Source: an uncultured Collinsella sp. (GTDB taxonomy: Bacteria > Actinomycetota > Coriobacteriia > Coriobacteriales > Coriobacteriaceae). From it: a stretch of 5,657 nt of DNA. This document shows, piece after piece, positions 5,466-5,657 of the stretch. Position numbers and translations under genes: made by a program. Position 1 is the first letter of the stretch, and each line of letters begins with the position of its first letter. Below the pieces are notes generated by a model. That model made no database searches, was not told where the DNA came from, and was given only the letters and a program-made list of their open reading frames with translations. The stretch covers positions 1-5,657 of the forward strand of contig CABUZE010000063.1 of the NCBI GenBank assembly GCA_902495955.1, written 5' to 3'.

Positions 5466-5573
5466 AATGCTCGCGCTTCACAACTGAAGACACTCAACCA
5501 GCGACAAGGAGGGGTATTTGCCCTTTCTCCTTGCTGGTTCGTGCTATTGCGAGGCGCTCGGAGCTGTGTAGCA
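5442..5573 (+). ncRNA. Candidate structured RNA, retron msr-msd-like layout
   Basis: TGCTACACAGCTC (5442-5454) and GAGCTGTGTAGCA (5561-5573) are perfect 13-base reverse complements 106 bases apart. The interval contains four consecutive local hairpins: AGCATT-TTTT-AATGCT (5456-5471); CTTCA-CAAC-TGAAG (5476-5489); a long one with arms AACCAGC/GCTGGTT (5496-5502, 5533-5539), AAGGAG/CTCCTT and GGG/CCC around a TATTTG loop; and CGAG-GCG-CTCG (5550-5560). A TAGC follows the left arm directly. This matches the general plan of retron RNAs: a1/a2 arms, AGC with a branching G, msr hairpins, then an msd hairpin. The structure is read directly. The retron identity is inference, and no reverse transcriptase is visible before the window ends. 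A riboregulator, or recombination sites in DNA, are alternatives. Strand is assumed from the a1-TAGC order. Confidence 0.35.
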
Positions 5574-5657
5574 ACTGTGGGTGGATACTCCTCCTTTTCG
5601 TGCTGCACATTCCGCTCTTCGGATGAGTCTCCTTCCACAACGCTTACCAAGTGTCGG

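Larger units (their letters stand above)
5255..5657. other. Gene-poor, lower-G+C segment with many inverted repeats (probable inserted element)
   Basis: No credible protein-coding gene is seen across these roughly 400 bases. G+C over 5281-5460 is 74 of 180 (41%), against 38 of 60 (63%) for a row of the transporter gene (4981-5040). Contents from left to right are: the junction with the phosphatase fragment; a 10-base inverted repeat (5300-5309 and 5347-5356); a further copy of ACAGGTCAG; a weak possible promoter (TCGACC 5385-5390, TTAAAT 5409-5414, spacing 18); a terminator-like hairpin; and a multi-hairpin structure closed by a 13-bp helix. The last 80 bases contain a weaker stem (GTGGA 5581-5585 with TCCAC 5634-5638). 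The element presumably continues past the window. Confidence 0.55.

Noticed and set aside
5442..5573. CRISPR array
   Set aside because: The repeats are inverted, single-pair and unevenly spaced, with no regular direct repeats and spacers.
5444..5650. Minus-strand 68-codon frame in the right-hand segment
   Set aside because: It starts from TTG without a clear ribosome binding site, shows low-complexity hydrophilic sequence, and lies over the hairpin cluster. It could be the C-terminus of a gene entering from the right, but nothing supports that.
5274..5657. Known riboswitch, T-box, tmRNA, RNase P or SRP RNA
   Set aside because: I looked for the hallmark conserved strings of these classes and saw none. 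The hairpin cluster is reported only as an unclassified structure.

Overview
The window looks like chromosomal DNA of a G+C-rich Gram-positive bacterium. The protein sequences and codon use fit the class Coriobacteriia, with Collinsella as my best guess. That is recognition from memory, not a search result. About 5.2 kb is ordinary, densely packed chromosome. The last ~400 bases are different: gene-poor, lower in G+C and full of inverted repeats.

Region 1 (1-1548, minus strand) is an amino-acid ABC importer. A lipid-anchored, solute-binding protein with a Tat-type signal (1548-622) is followed after 9 bases by the membrane permease (612 to beyond base 1). The ATPase is probably further left, outside the window.

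Region 2 (1549-1826) is intergenic. It holds a strong intrinsic terminator set inside a second, outer inverted repeat, so about 100 bases are nearly palindromic.

Region 3 (1827-3666, minus strand) carries a LacX-type aldose 1-epimerase relative (2720-1827). Upstream of it lies an unrecognised single-pass membrane protein with a long acidic cytoplasmic N-terminus (3666-2800). They may share a transcript. A short dyad sits in the 79-base gap between them.

Region 4 (3667-3926) separates divergent genes. It contains three separate dyads in a row: an 18-bp-arm hairpin, a 33-base near-palindrome and a 13-base perfect palindrome. The last lies within a possible promoter of the next gene.

Region 5 (3927-5162, plus strand) is a 12-helix major facilitator superfamily (MFS) efflux transporter of the AraJ/PbuE-like DHA1 type.

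Region 6 (5163-5657) begins 51 bases after the transporter with the ribosome binding site and first 14 codons of a low-molecular-weight protein tyrosine phosphatase (LMW-PTP). The gene breaks exactly at the end of its CX5R catalytic loop. From about base 5255 the DNA is unrelated to that family. G+C is 41% over 5281-5460, against 63% in a sample of the transporter. I read this as the junction of an inserted or recombined element. Inside it is a terminator-like hairpin (5426-5465). Overlapping that, a 13-bp perfect long-range helix (5442-5454 with 5561-5573) encloses four consecutive local hairpins. The layout resembles a retron msr-msd RNA with its a1/a2 arms, or some other structured RNA. No reverse transcriptase is visible, because the window ends 84 bases after the right arm. 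This is the best candidate for something new here, and it remains a hypothesis.
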